From Desulfitibacter alkalitolerans DSM 16504 (GTDB lineage: Bacteria; Bacillota; DSM-16504; Desulfitibacterales; Desulfitibacteraceae), in assembly GCF_000620305.1 (NCBI RefSeq), contig NZ_JHVU01000030.1:1-50622 (forward strand): a stretch of 50,622 nt of DNA, given 5' to 3'. Below are positions 33,564 through 42,349 of the stretch, one piece after another (position 1 is the first letter of the stretch; each line of letters begins with the position of its first letter). Position numbers and translations under genes: made by a program. A model generated the notes under the pieces. That model ran no database searches. It was not told where the DNA came from and saw nothing but the letters and a program-made list of their open reading frames with translations.

Positions 33564-34211
33564 TTAATTAAACTGTACCTTCAGCTCTTCTGACCTAGCT
33601 CCCATTTCTACATGTCCGGTTTCCATTATATGTAAAACAGCTGCTTTGGCCTGATATCTAGGTCTGGCCATTTGGTCGTTTTTAACAGGTACCGGATTAG
33701 GAGACTCACCTTTGGCGTATTTGGCTGCATTCTTGCCTATTGCCCTGTATTCACTTAACTCCAGCAGGGGTGCCTGGGGAAATAGCTCCAGATTGGAAAG
33801 GGGTGCCAAATCCCTTTGATGAATTACAGTTGTTCCCTTGGATTGGATTCCAACAGCTACCCCTGAGCCTGACAATTTAGCCCCTTCGTGGGCTATAAAA
33901 GCCACATCTGATGTCTTCTTAACCCTTATAACCCTTACCCCTAAACCCTCTTCTTCAATGCCGGCAAAAATTTCTCTTAACACCTTATCATGTGGAATAT
34001 TGGTAATTGTCTCAGTTTGATGAAGGCCAAAAGCCGGAGAAAGGGCAACCACAACTTCATCCTTTTTTGTACCCATCTGGGCAGGGCCTATGACTTTAAA
34101 GGTGAGATTATTTCCCGTATAATTATACGCCTTGAAGCTGCTTTCACTTTCCTGCATGCGCCTGATAACCTGTGCCGCTATTTCTCTTATCATTTGTTCA
34201 CTAATCTGCAT
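33564..34211 (-). CDS. pduD: Diol/glycerol dehydratase medium subunit PduD
   Basis: Medium (beta) subunit of the dehydratase, 215 residues. The N-terminal [20 protein letters not shown] is the encapsulation helix known from PduD. The core has [61 protein letters not shown] and [19 protein letters not shown]. Length and motifs are normal. It is 36 bp after pduC. Confidence 0.95.
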   Translation of the reverse strand: MQISEQMIREIAAQVIRRMQESESSFKAYNYTGNNLTFKVIGPAQMGTKKDEVVVALSPAFGLHQTETITNIPHDKVLREIFAGIEEEGLGVRVIRVKKTSDVAFIAHEGAKLSGSGVAVGIQSKGTTVIHQRDLAPLSNLELFPQAPLLELSEYRAIGKNAAKYAKGESPNPVPVKNDQMARPRYQAKAAVLHIMETGHVEMGARSEELKVQFN

Positions 34212-34247
34212 TTTTATTCACTCCTTTTTACAAAATCCAAAGGGTAT

Positions 34248-35906
34248 CTATTTAACCTTTAGAGCAGCACTAATATTTTTAATTTCTTCCCATCTTTCAT
34301 CACTCATGCGATAGCCGGAGCCTGGTCCCTGGTAGTCATTTTTATCATTAACCGCACTAATGACGTTAAAGGACGCATCCAAAATCGCAGAAGTATGCAG
34401 GTAATCACCTGATACTCGCTGTTTAAGCATTCCCAAAACATTTTCGGCTGCATCACTAAAACCACCCTTTGCAAGGGCCTTGGCTATGTCAAGACCAGTA
34501 ATTCCCCTTTTCATCATGTCTTCTGCAGCTTTTAGGTCCTCAACCACATTACGCTTTGGCATATCCTTGCTGCCATGGGCATATGTGGCCGCTTCAACTT
34601 CCTCATCCGAAATCTTTGGAAAACCAAGTTCTTTAAACACAACCTGGAGAGCTCGTGCAGCCTTGTTTCTAATGCTGACTATTTCTTCTTCTGTAACAGG
34701 CTTAAGGCCACCATCAACTTTTAGGTCCCTCTGAAGAACTAAGTAATCATCAAAGTCATCGGAATCAAAGTTAGAACCAGCAAACATATTGTCATAATTT
34801 GGTACTGCACTAAAACCTGAAAATATGAAATCTGTGCCGGGAAGAAACTGCATCATGGTCCTAGCCGTTCTTCTAATATCGGAGTGGGAAAAAGTCTGGT
34901 CATTTCCTGAAGCAACCTCTAAATCCAGCATGGTAGTAACCAGATTTTCTGCTAGCACAGCCCTGATACCTGAGGGGACAGCACCAGGTACACCTATACA
35001 GCTGATTGAACCGTTTTGGAGACCCTGAACTCCTGCAGCTTTTGAAAGCATCACGCAGCGGACCTCTAAATATAACATTGATTTGCCTTCCGCATTACCC
35101 ATCTGCACCTCAGAACCAGTCCCTGAGGTGAAACGCATTTTTAAACCCCTTGATGCATAAGCTGAAGCCAAAAAGCCCTTAGACCATGGAGTGTCATCCC
35201 CATCAACAAATACTTGTTCAGTACCGTAAACAGAAATTGTTTCTGCATAAGTGGTGATGCCTCTCATGCCAAGAAGGAGTTCAGTAGCTTCTTCAAGGGC
35301 ACATTGGGTTAACACTCCTCCCCTGCCTACCTGTCCTCCGACCTGCAAGGACAGGGCATTAAAGGGTGCATATCTGACTACACCTACTGTTGTCTCCATT
35401 TCATCAAATCCCCTGTATGAAGCCTCTGCAGCATCAGCAGCTATAAGGACCGGATTGTCAGCAACATTTGTGACATGGCACTGGTTTGAAGGGGTTTTCC
35501 TAGCCCTCATCTTTTGTAGAGCCATCATCATTTCCACTACATTGAGCTTATCCATAATGCTGGTTATTTTAGCTGGAGTCAGTCCCCTGACAAGTCTTAC
35601 TACATCTTTACGTGGTGTTGAAATGTCACAAAGCATCTTAGCAATGACAATGTCATCATACGACATTGCCTCTTCAGCTATTGAGATATCAATAGCATAA
35701 TCAGCAATGAATTGATCTATCATGTCAAACCTGTCTCTTGTTTTGCCGTCTAGTTCAACTATCACATTATTCTCTATTTTGATACTTGGCTTAGGGTCGT
35801 TGGGGCTGCCCATGGCAATGAGACCAACTTCAGGCCATTCATGCACGAAGCCGTCCTTGTTAACAGCTCTTTCTGCCAGCACTTGAAATCTTTTAGATCT
35901 TTTCAT
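34248..35906 (-). CDS. pduC: Diol/glycerol dehydratase large subunit PduC
   Basis: The 552-residue TIM-barrel subunit that binds adenosylcobalamin and substrate. Long stretches match known PduC: SPNDPKPSIKI, VVEMMMALQKMRARKTPS, RYAPFNALSLQVGGQVGR, SVYGTEQVFVDGDDTPWSKG, MRFTSGTGSEVQMG and PNYDNMFAGSNFD. It dehydrates 1,2-propanediol to propanal; the same class also turns glycerol into 3-hydroxypropanal. Which substrate is natural here cannot be told from the subunit alone. The ATG is 14 bases after the pduB stop. Confidence 0.96.
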   Translation of the reverse strand: MKRSKRFQVLAERAVNKDGFVHEWPEVGLIAMGSPNDPKPSIKIENNVIVELDGKTRDRFDMIDQFIADYAIDISIAEEAMSYDDIVIAKMLCDISTPRKDVVRLVRGLTPAKITSIMDKLNVVEMMMALQKMRARKTPSNQCHVTNVADNPVLIAADAAEASYRGFDEMETTVGVVRYAPFNALSLQVGGQVGRGGVLTQCALEEATELLLGMRGITTYAETISVYGTEQVFVDGDDTPWSKGFLASAYASRGLKMRFTSGTGSEVQMGNAEGKSMLYLEVRCVMLSKAAGVQGLQNGSISCIGVPGAVPSGIRAVLAENLVTTMLDLEVASGNDQTFSHSDIRRTARTMMQFLPGTDFIFSGFSAVPNYDNMFAGSNFDSDDFDDYLVLQRDLKVDGGLKPVTEEEIVSIRNKAARALQVVFKELGFPKISDEEVEAATYAHGSKDMPKRNVVEDLKAAEDMMKRGITGLDIAKALAKGGFSDAAENVLGMLKQRVSGDYLHTSAILDASFNVISAVNDKNDYQGPGSGYRMSDERWEEIKNISAALKVK

Positions 35907-35920
35907 CGAACTACCACCCC

Positions 35921-36706
35921 TTATACATATGGTTTAGTTAAGGATTTAGCAGGCGCAGACATTGTATTAAGCAAACTTAATCCTACTTCCCTGGCTCCTA
36001 TAACAGCCTGCCTAACGGCCCCTGAATCTCCAGTAACCATTATAATAACTTCATTGGAGTAGCTGGTGCCCTTTCCTGGACTGGCATAGCCAACTACTTC
36101 TACATTGGCAGTCTTAACTGCTGTATCAGACATGAGCACTCCAATTGCTGCAGGGGCTCCCACAATTAGACCAAAGGCTTTTCCTGCTGGAGCATTAAAG
36201 GCTTTTTCTATAGCGCAGCTGGCCCTGGCAGTATACTGAAGCTCCAAATGTCCAGCATCATTTGCATAAACGTCACCAAAAGTCCTGTCTAACTCTTTCA
36301 AAGTTACTTCAACGGCCCTTCTCGCATCGGATACTTCCTCAGCACCAAAGATAATCAGGCAGCCATGACCGGCTCCCCCTTTAGTGTCTCTGGCCAGTTC
36401 AATGCTTACAATTTCAGTATTGGTAGCCTTAACGGCTTCATCTGCCGCCATGATTTGTGGTCCAGCTCCAGTTCTGGCACCTATAATACCAATTGATCTA
36501 TACTTTTTTTCGATTCCCATTTTTTCATGAATAGCCGGATCAAGATTGGCTATAACCAAACCAATGGTTTCTCCTATTGCAGTTCCAACAAATTCAGTCA
36601 TGCCGCAGCTTTTATAACCACCGTCACTTGCTTTTACGGTTTCTCCCGATGATGTCTGGTTTTTTATTTCCTCAACAACTCTATCTAAAATTTTGTCAAA
36701 TTCCAT
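35921..36706 (-). CDS. pduB: Tandem-domain shell protein PduB
   Basis: A BMC-T shell protein of about 261 residues with two BMC domains (VGTAIGETIGLVIANLDPA and AFGLIVGAPAAIGVLMSDTAVK) and the N-terminal extension MEFDKILDRVVEEIKNQTS that links shell and cargo in Salmonella PduB. The start ATG at 36706 follows GGAGGTGATCTTC; the frame is open from 36721. It follows pduA directly. Confidence 0.94.
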   Translation of the reverse strand: MEFDKILDRVVEEIKNQTSSGETVKASDGGYKSCGMTEFVGTAIGETIGLVIANLDPAIHEKMGIEKKYRSIGIIGARTGAGPQIMAADEAVKATNTEIVSIELARDTKGGAGHGCLIIFGAEEVSDARRAVEVTLKELDRTFGDVYANDAGHLELQYTARASCAIEKAFNAPAGKAFGLIVGAPAAIGVLMSDTAVKTANVEVVGYASPGKGTSYSNEVIIMVTGDSGAVRQAVIGAREVGLSLLNTMSAPAKSLTKPYV

Positions 36707-36723
36707 GAAGATCACCTCCACAT

Positions 36724-37005
36724 TTATTTATCTTGTTTGGGAAGAATTTTTTCCACATCTGTGTGTGGTCTTGGAATTACATGTACAGAAATAATTTCAC
36801 CTACTCTCTTTGCTGCAGCGGATCCAGAATCTGTTGCTGCCTTTACAGCTCCCACGTCACCTCTAACCATTACAGTTACTAATCCGGAACCAATTTTTTC
36901 ATAGCCAACTAAACTTACATTTGCAGCCTTTACCATTGCATCGGCTGCCTCTATTGCTGCTACTAAACCCTTGGTTTCAACCAATCCCAATGCTTCATGA
37001 CCCAT
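36724..37005 (-). CDS. pduA: Hexameric shell protein PduA (BMC-H)
   Basis: A 93-residue BMC-H protein forming the flat shell tiles and the substrate pore: [41 protein letters not shown] and [14 protein letters not shown]. It is a close paralogue of the PduJ-like gene. It follows the DUF1097 gene after a 73-bp gap with a hairpin and has a GGGGGA ribosome site. Confidence 0.94.
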   Translation of the reverse strand: MGHEALGLVETKGLVAAIEAADAMVKAANVSLVGYEKIGSGLVTVMVRGDVGAVKAATDSGSAAAKRVGEIISVHVIPRPHTDVEKILPKQDK

Positions 37006-37030
37006 TTTAAATCCCCCTTTGTAAATATTT

Positions 37031-37070
37031 AGGGTAGGCAGCTAACACATAATATTTTGCTGTCTACCCT
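37031..37070 (-). other. Intercistronic hairpin before pduA
   Basis: AGGGTAGGCAGC pairs with GCTGTCTACCCT in a 12-bp stem with one G-U pair and a 16-nt loop. No T-run follows on the minus strand, so it is more likely an mRNA processing or stability element that sets the shell-gene level than a terminator. Confidence 0.5.
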
Positions 37071-37078
37071 TAGATCTA

Positions 37079-37543
37079 TTAGATATTTTCCTTTTGTGCC
37101 CCCGATACTTTTGGTGGGAAAAAGTCTGGTACAATGACGGATAAATACCCTAAACCAATGCCTATAAATAATGGAATGCCCACAGCAATGGGGTCGCCAC
37201 CGCCGAAGTATGATGCGCAGGCTGCAAAGGCAGCTGGTGCAGTTGCAAAGGCCGGAACATTAATCATATATGTCATTATGAAAGCGATAACTGCAACTAA
37301 AACAGCAAGCATAACTAATCCCCCGCCTATCTGACCCCATAAAACTACACAAAGATAACCCAGGATAATACCTGACAACGCTGGGGGAACACTCTTTTTA
37401 ATAGCCTCGGCATTACCACCAGTAAAGAAGAACAAAGCCCAGCCAACAAACGCCGGCCATGTTAAAATGTTAAATGTTCCTGAAACAAATGTCCAAATCC
37501 CTGCCAGGACACCTATTACAATTGCTAAAGATAAATACGGCAT
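37079..37543 (-). CDS. DUF1097-type membrane protein in the pdu operon
   Basis: A 154-residue very hydrophobic protein with about five or six membrane segments (LAIVIGVLAGIWTFVSG, WALFFFTGGNAEA, LSGIILGYLCVVLWGQIG, VMLAVLVAVIAFIMTYMI, VGIPLFIGIGLGYLSVIV). It fits the DUF1097 family, whose function is not established. It stands where PduF, an aquaporin-like propanediol facilitator, is found in enterobacterial loci, so a role in diol or aldehyde movement is an attractive but untested guess. It lies between gldA and pduA. Confidence 0.7.
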   Translation of the reverse strand: MPYLSLAIVIGVLAGIWTFVSGTFNILTWPAFVGWALFFFTGGNAEAIKKSVPPALSGIILGYLCVVLWGQIGGGLVMLAVLVAVIAFIMTYMINVPAFATAPAAFAACASYFGGGDPIAVGIPLFIGIGLGYLSVIVPDFFPPKVSGAQKENI

Positions 37544-37554
37544 GTTTTCACCTC

Positions 37555-38655
37555 CTATTTCCCAGCTAATGCCCTGGCGCCCAGGGCATCTGCCGCAAGT
37601 ATAGCCGCATAAACCATCTCAGCATTAACTGGAAACGGCTCATTATGAATTGTCTCTCCTTGGACAACAGATGCCTCAGCAATACTCATAATTTCATCTT
37701 CTTTAATTTCATCTATGCCAATTTGCTTTAATGTTACTGGTAAACCAACTGAACAGCAAAAATCTATGACCTCATTGATTTGTGCTGTTGACCTTTCTTC
37801 TAGTATTAGTTGAACTAGTGTCCCAAAGGCTACCTTTTCGCCATGGTACTCACCATGGGTTTTTTCAAGAACCGTTAAACCATTATGGACTGCGTGGGCA
37901 GCTGCAAGCCCCGAGCTTTCAAAACCAAGTCCACTTAGAAGAGTATTTGCTTCAACAATCTTTTCTACCGCCGGAGTCACAACTCCCTTTTCAATAGCCA
38001 GTTTAGCCTGAAGACCGTATTCTAATAAAAGATCATAACAAAGCCTTGCTAATGCCAGGGCTGCCGCCGTGGAACTTCCACCTGGAAGATTGCCTGCAAA
38101 TGCTTTTGCACATGCATCTGCCTCAAACCAGGTTGCTAGTGCATCGCCCATTCCCGACACAAACAGCCTTGCCGGTGCTTTGGCAATTATAGCCGTATCA
38201 ACCAAAACTAAATTAGGATTGGTAGGCAGTACCAGATATTCTTCAAATACACCTTCTTCGGTATAAAGAACAGATAGTGCGCTGCATGGTGCATCAGAGG
38301 CAGCAATAGTTGGGATAATTGCGACAGGGATTCCCATGTAATGAGCAACTGCCTTTGCAGTATCAAGGGCCTTGCCGCCACCTACTCCTATGATCACATC
38401 TGCACCTTTAGCTTCAGCCACCTGCTTTAACCTCATGACCTCCTGCTTGGAACTCTCACCTTTAAATGTTTCAAAGACCCATTCAACACCTGCATTAGCT
38501 AAACTCAGCTCCATGGCTTCTTTACAGCAGCTAATGCCTCTGTTTCCTCCAGTAATTAGAGCTTTTTTACCCAACAAACTAATATGCTTTCCAACTTCAG
38601 CTATTGCTCCCGCCCCTTGAACGTAACGACCTGGTGCTATCATTACCTTGCTCAC
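37555..38655 (-). CDS. gldA: Glycerol dehydrogenase family (GldA-like)
   Basis: An iron-type alcohol dehydrogenase fold protein of 366 residues in the zinc-dependent GldA branch. NAD-binding GVGGGKALDTAKAVA is clear. Metal-site residues are seen in SGMGDALATWFEADA, SGLAAAHAVHNGL and THGEYHGEKVAFG. GldA oxidises glycerol to dihydroxyacetone, and some members also act on 1,2-diols or hydroxyacetone. It is the first gene of the pdu operon, GTG start after AGGAGG, with a good promoter 140-170 bp upstream. It suggests that the operon serves glycerol as well as, or instead of, 1,2-propanediol. Confidence 0.88.
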   Translation of the reverse strand: MSKVMIAPGRYVQGAGAIAEVGKHISLLGKKALITGGNRGISCCKEAMELSLANAGVEWVFETFKGESSKQEVMRLKQVAEAKGADVIIGVGGGKALDTAKAVAHYMGIPVAIIPTIAASDAPCSALSVLYTEEGVFEEYLVLPTNPNLVLVDTAIIAKAPARLFVSGMGDALATWFEADACAKAFAGNLPGGSSTAAALALARLCYDLLLEYGLQAKLAIEKGVVTPAVEKIVEANTLLSGLGFESSGLAAAHAVHNGLTVLEKTHGEYHGEKVAFGTLVQLILEERSTAQINEVIDFCCSVGLPVTLKQIGIDEIKEDEIMSIAEASVVQGETIHNEPFPVNAEMVYAAILAADALGARALAGK

Positions 38656-38793
38656 AATTAATACCTCCTATTTTAATATCAACCCACAAATACCACCCTA
38701 ACCTGGCCACTACCCTCCTTCATAGATGGTTTTTCGTTTTTAACCTTTGTGCCTGATTATTCAGTATTTTTTTGATTTTTTCCTCTGGACAGG

Positions 38794-38822
38794 GTTGTAT
38801 TCGTGTAGCATATTATTGTCAA
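38794..38822 (-). promoter_or_regulatory. Sigma-A promoter of the pdu operon
   Basis: TTGACA (38817-38822), a 17-bp spacer and TACAAC (38794-38799) lie on the minus strand about 140 bp before gldA. The perfect -35 with a weak -10 fits a promoter that needs an activator, for which the adjacent AraC-type response regulator is the best candidate. The rest of the 331-bp gap between gldA and the response regulator gene holds the terminator at 38905 and no gene. Confidence 0.65.
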
Positions 38823-38904
38823 ATAATTTCCGTAGGGTTCTGCTCTGACTAAAACAAAAACTGGAATATTTCTACCCATATAGCACTCTGTTGGCAAAAA
38901 CAAG

Positions 38905-38935
38905 AAGCATTTTAGTTTTTTAAACTAAAATGCTT
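38905..38935 (-). terminator. Terminator of the PocR-type two-component operon
   Basis: AAGCATTTTAGTTT and AAACTAAAATGCTT form a perfect 14-bp stem with a 3-nt loop, 51 bp past the response-regulator stop, with CTTGTTTTT following on the minus strand. Confidence 0.85.
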
Positions 38936-38986
38936 TAGATTTACCTTTAAATAAATTTTCATTTCCCCATCCCACTTGAGTAGTAC

Positions 38987-40624
38987 TCAGTTTTTTGGAT
39001 GGCTGCAAATAACCTGCCGGAACCGACTTGGCGGCATACCTACTGCACGGGTAAAGACTCTGCTGAAGTAATTGGGGTCTGAATAACCAACCTTACGTCC
39101 TATTTCAGATACCGGAATATCCAGATTATTTAATAACTCTTTTGCCTTTTCAATCCTGATCTTAAGTATATATTCTGAAAAAGTGCTGCCGACTTGGTCT
39201 TTAAAAATTCTACTAAAGTAATCAGGACTTAAATAAATCACCTTTGAAAGATTACTAAGGGTAAGCTCAGAATTATAATTCTCCTCAATATATTCAAGGA
39301 CCTTTTGAATCGGGCTGGATACTGATTTTGTTTCCGTTGAGTTTACGATCCGCAGTCCAGTTTCTCCAAGTTCTAAAATCCAGTTTTCAAGATCATCTAT
39401 TGATTGGCAAAGTTCTATTTTCCGCGCAAAATCATAGTAGACACTAGATTCACCGAATTGGTCCCCTTGCAGATTAATACCCATACTACGGGCAAATATT
39501 ATCAAAATATTTATCAAACGAGCCTTAACCAAGTATAAATCAACATTACTATCACAAGACAACTGGCCTAGAAAATGTTTGAACAGCACCTTCACTTGAC
39601 CAATGTTACCTTGTTTTAATGCTTCAACTAAATTATTATCACCAGTACTCTGGGCCATTTCTATACTGTTTAGTCTTTCTCCTAACTCCCCAATATGGAC
39701 TACGTGCTCAGAGCCTAGATAAAACATACCCAAGTCAGCTGCTAATTGAGCCTCCCATACGGACCTGGGAATTTCGGAAATATCTTTACATGTATTTCCT
39801 AGTCCAACAGTTACTCCTAATGACAACTTTTCTGAAGCATTGTGTATTATTTCATTTGCTATACTGTAGAGATCCTTTTCAATATCTACTGTCGTGGTTC
39901 CTAATAAACCCAATAACAGCTTATCACCAATGGGTAAGCACAGCCCGTAACTATATTTCTTAAGTAGATCTTCAATTAATTGCTGTAAATTATAACGAGC
40001 TAAATCTGATACAGTATGTAAAGGATCATTTAAATTATTATGTTCAATATATACTCCAAAGGCAGCCTGGGGTAATACTTCTAACTGTAAAATATCAGCC
40101 TGCCTTTCAATCCTTGACCTTTCCTCCCAGGTGCCAAAGGCTAAGCTTAAACCCAGATTTAATCTAAGCCATGGTAATGCCTCCTTAAGCTGGCGCTCAA
40201 GTTTTAACTGCTCTGTCTCACGCAATTTTTCTTGCGCGATCAATACCTGTGCTTTATTAAGCGCTTCTAGGAGGTCTTTTGAACCAAGTGGCTTTATTAA
40301 ATAATCCATTGCCCCAACTTTAAGTGCTTCCTTAGCATACTCAAATTGATCATACGCTGTAAGAAAAATAATAACAGAAGAGGGTGATTCTTTTTTAATG
40401 TGACTGGCTGCGGTTAAACCATCAATACCTGGCATTTTTATATCAAGCAAGATTATGTCAGGTTTGAGTTCAGCAGCTGTACTGATAGCTTCTTTTCCAT
40501 TCTTAGCTTCTCCAACTACTTTGTACATGTCTTCATAGTGCTTAAGCATAATTGGGATAGCTTCTCTTTCCAACCACTCATCATCAACAACAAGTATCCG
40601 CAGTTGTTCATGGTTACCATTCAT
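38987..40624 (-). CDS. AraC-type response regulator (YesN-like)
   Basis: A 545-residue regulator with an N-terminal receiver domain (acidic pair VVDDE, phospho-acceptor Asp61 in ILLDIKMPGIDG, and switch lysine in YLIKPLGS), a long middle part of unknown fold, and a C-terminal AraC double helix-turn-helix (LTLSNLSKVIYLSPDYFSRI and VSEIGRKVGYSDPNYFSRV). It overlaps the upstream kinase gene by four bases and is translated with it. Its place next to the pdu operon, where PocR sits in Salmonella, makes it the probable activator of that operon. Confidence 0.92.
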   Translation of the reverse strand: MNGNHEQLRILVVDDEWLEREAIPIMLKHYEDMYKVVGEAKNGKEAISTAAELKPDIILLDIKMPGIDGLTAASHIKKESPSSVIIFLTAYDQFEYAKEALKVGAMDYLIKPLGSKDLLEALNKAQVLIAQEKLRETEQLKLERQLKEALPWLRLNLGLSLAFGTWEERSRIERQADILQLEVLPQAAFGVYIEHNNLNDPLHTVSDLARYNLQQLIEDLLKKYSYGLCLPIGDKLLLGLLGTTTVDIEKDLYSIANEIIHNASEKLSLGVTVGLGNTCKDISEIPRSVWEAQLAADLGMFYLGSEHVVHIGELGERLNSIEMAQSTGDNNLVEALKQGNIGQVKVLFKHFLGQLSCDSNVDLYLVKARLINILIIFARSMGINLQGDQFGESSVYYDFARKIELCQSIDDLENWILELGETGLRIVNSTETKSVSSPIQKVLEYIEENYNSELTLSNLSKVIYLSPDYFSRIFKDQVGSTFSEYILKIRIEKAKELLNNLDIPVSEIGRKVGYSDPNYFSRVFTRAVGMPPSRFRQVICSHPKN

Positions 40625-41877
40625 TTTTTCACAGCCATTTCTTTAGTATTATTTATTTGGAGAGGAATCCATATGGTGACAATTGTACCTTTACCCACTT
40701 CGCTAAAAATTTCCATAAAATCATTACAATTGTAGCAATGCTTTAAACGCTGTTTAACACTCCTTAACCCAAGCCCCTTTGTAAGGCCTGCTAGCGATCG
40801 ACTAGAATCAAGGCTCTGCATTATCCTTTCTGTATCCATTCCTATGCCGTTATCAGTTATCTTAATACATACCATGCCTTCGATCTTTCTAGCCTCTATT
40901 GTTATGTTTCCAATATCTTCCCTAGGCTCAATACCATGTACAATAGCATTTTCTACGATTGGCTGTAACGTCATTATTGGTATCATTACCTCTAAAACAT
41001 CCTCTTCAATTTCTATTCTAAAATCTAATTGATCTCCGTAACGAGTCTTCTGAATAAACAGATAATTTTCTATGTATTCTATTTCTTCGTGTAGAGGTGC
41101 TAGTTTATCTATATTTTGCAGAGTACGCCGCAATAATCTGGCCAGTGCATGTATCATTTCTTCCGTCTTACCAGCTCCTTCAATTAGTGCAAGCCGACTT
41201 ATTGCATTGAGAGTGTTAAATAAAAAGTGGGGGTTTATCTGAGACTGCAGGGCACTAAGTTCTAATTGATGCATAACACGTTCTTTTTTAGCACTATCCT
41301 CTACTTGTTGAATAAACTTCTGATGAGTTATTTTTGAGACACTCATTTCAACAATGTATTTTGCAACTATCTGCATTAGCTCACCAGCTGCTCTACATGT
41401 TGTCTCTGATACTACTTGTATTTCTTTAAAGGCATTCTCTAACCTGTCAGGGTCTATATCAAATTTAACGGCCATTTGGCGAATTTGCCGTAATTTTTGA
41501 GGAGATGGTTTTTCAAAAAGCACCTGCCCGCTTAAAACAGCTCCCCAATATACATCATCAATAATAAGAGGCGTCGCCATATCATTAAGTCCACAGTGGC
41601 ACTTGTATAAATTAATATCTCTACATTTGCAAGCTATCTTTCCACCAATACTATCTGATTTATAACAACCCTTCAACCCTTCCTTGGATGAACGGATTAG
41701 ACGGCAAAAATTTGTAAAGTTGCTTGGTTTTGTAATAGGAATACCATCCACATCCGACACAACCGCACCCATACTTGTTGCCGCAGAGAATTTATCTATT
41801 ACTTCCTGAAGACGCGAAATATCTATCACTTCTCTTAGATAACCATCTACCTTTAACCCATAAATACTATCTTTCAT
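40621..41877 (-). CDS. PocR-domain sensor histidine kinase
   Basis: A soluble kinase of about 418 residues. The N-terminal 170 residues form a PocR-type ligand domain with cysteines in FCRLIRSS, GCYKSD, ACKCRD and KCHCGLND, and WGAVLSGQVLF. A linker helix leads to the LytS/YesM-type kinase domain (SQINPHFLFNTLNAISRL with the phospho-accepting histidine) and the ATPase (IVHGIEPRED, DNGIGMD, GLGLRSVKQRL). No membrane segment is visible, so it would sense a cytosolic ligand such as a diol. The ATG at 41877 is preferred to the frame opening at 41949, which overlaps the promoter. Confidence 0.9.
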   Translation of the reverse strand: MKDSIYGLKVDGYLREVIDISRLQEVIDKFSAATSMGAVVSDVDGIPITKPSNFTNFCRLIRSSKEGLKGCYKSDSIGGKIACKCRDINLYKCHCGLNDMATPLIIDDVYWGAVLSGQVLFEKPSPQKLRQIRQMAVKFDIDPDRLENAFKEIQVVSETTCRAAGELMQIVAKYIVEMSVSKITHQKFIQQVEDSAKKERVMHQLELSALQSQINPHFLFNTLNAISRLALIEGAGKTEEMIHALARLLRRTLQNIDKLAPLHEEIEYIENYLFIQKTRYGDQLDFRIEIEEDVLEVMIPIMTLQPIVENAIVHGIEPREDIGNITIEARKIEGMVCIKITDNGIGMDTERIMQSLDSSRSLAGLTKGLGLRSVKQRLKHCYNCNDFMEIFSEVGKGTIVTIWIPLQINNTKEMAVKK

Positions 41878-41919
41878 CAATCGTCCACCCCTCTTGTGGA
41901 AAGAGTACCCTTTAATACT

Positions 41920-41949
41920 AATATTGTCCCATGGCTTATTGTAAGTCAA
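41920..41949 (-). promoter_or_regulatory. Possible sigma-A promoter of the PocR kinase
   Basis: TTGACT (41944-41949), an 18-bp spacer and AATATT (41920-41925) lie on the minus strand about 45 bp before the preferred start codon. The -10 is weak. The remaining A+T-rich sequence up to the terminator at 42114 shows no gene. Confidence 0.45.
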
Positions 41950-42113
41950 TGTTTAATTATCCTTTCTGTTTGTTTTATGTAGGTTATTCCTAGTCTTAGT
42001 CTACATTAATAAAGTAATTAACAGATTAGGCACATACTTCGGCTAACCTCTAGATAATTAATTGTTTTATTAGCACAATATTGTCATTTTTCATTTGCAG
42101 GTTACTGTTTACT

Positions 42114-42146
42114 AAATAAAAAACTGCCATGGCATAACCACAGCAG
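42114..42146 (-). terminator. Intrinsic terminator behind the intron scar
   Basis: CTGCTGTGG and CCATGGCAG form a 9-bp stem with two G-U pairs, followed on the minus strand by TTTTTTATTT. It lies after the group II intron remnant and may be the old downstream part of the region or a newly joined terminator. Confidence 0.75.
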
Positions 42147-42171
42147 TCAAGTTCACATCCTACGCTGTTTT

Positions 42172-42231
42172 GGTACTATCAACCCCCACATCGGACTTTC
42201 ACCGACTAGTAAGCACCCATGCTAAGCGCAC
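42172..42231 (-). mobile_element. 5' remnant of a group IIC intron
   Basis: On the minus strand the segment begins GTGCGC, then GCATGGGTGC, then GTCGGTGAAAGTCCGATGTG, and ends near TAGTACC. This is the order and wording of the 5' end of domain I in bacterial class C group II introns, for example the Oceanobacillus intron with GCAUGGGUGC and GGUGAGAGUCC. It starts five bases after an intrinsic terminator stem, the usual class C target. The rest of the ribozyme and the reverse transcriptase are absent. Confidence 0.75.
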
Positions 42232-42234
42232 AAC

Positions 42235-42272
42235 AAGATAGCTTCCCCTATTTTTATAAGGGAAGCTATCTT
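42235..42272 (-). terminator. Terminator of the DhaT-like dehydrogenase gene
   Basis: AAGATAGCTTCCC and GGGAAGCTATCTT make a 13-bp stem, 78 bp past the dehydrogenase stop, followed on the minus strand by TTGTT and then directly by the intron GTGCGC. The T-tract appears cut short by the intron insertion. Confidence 0.8.
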
Positions 42273-42349
42273 AAATGCAAAGCTATGTTCTTATATAAAA
42301 CTTCAAGTGGCGCTAAAAAATCAAATAATAATTTATCTATCCATTAACC

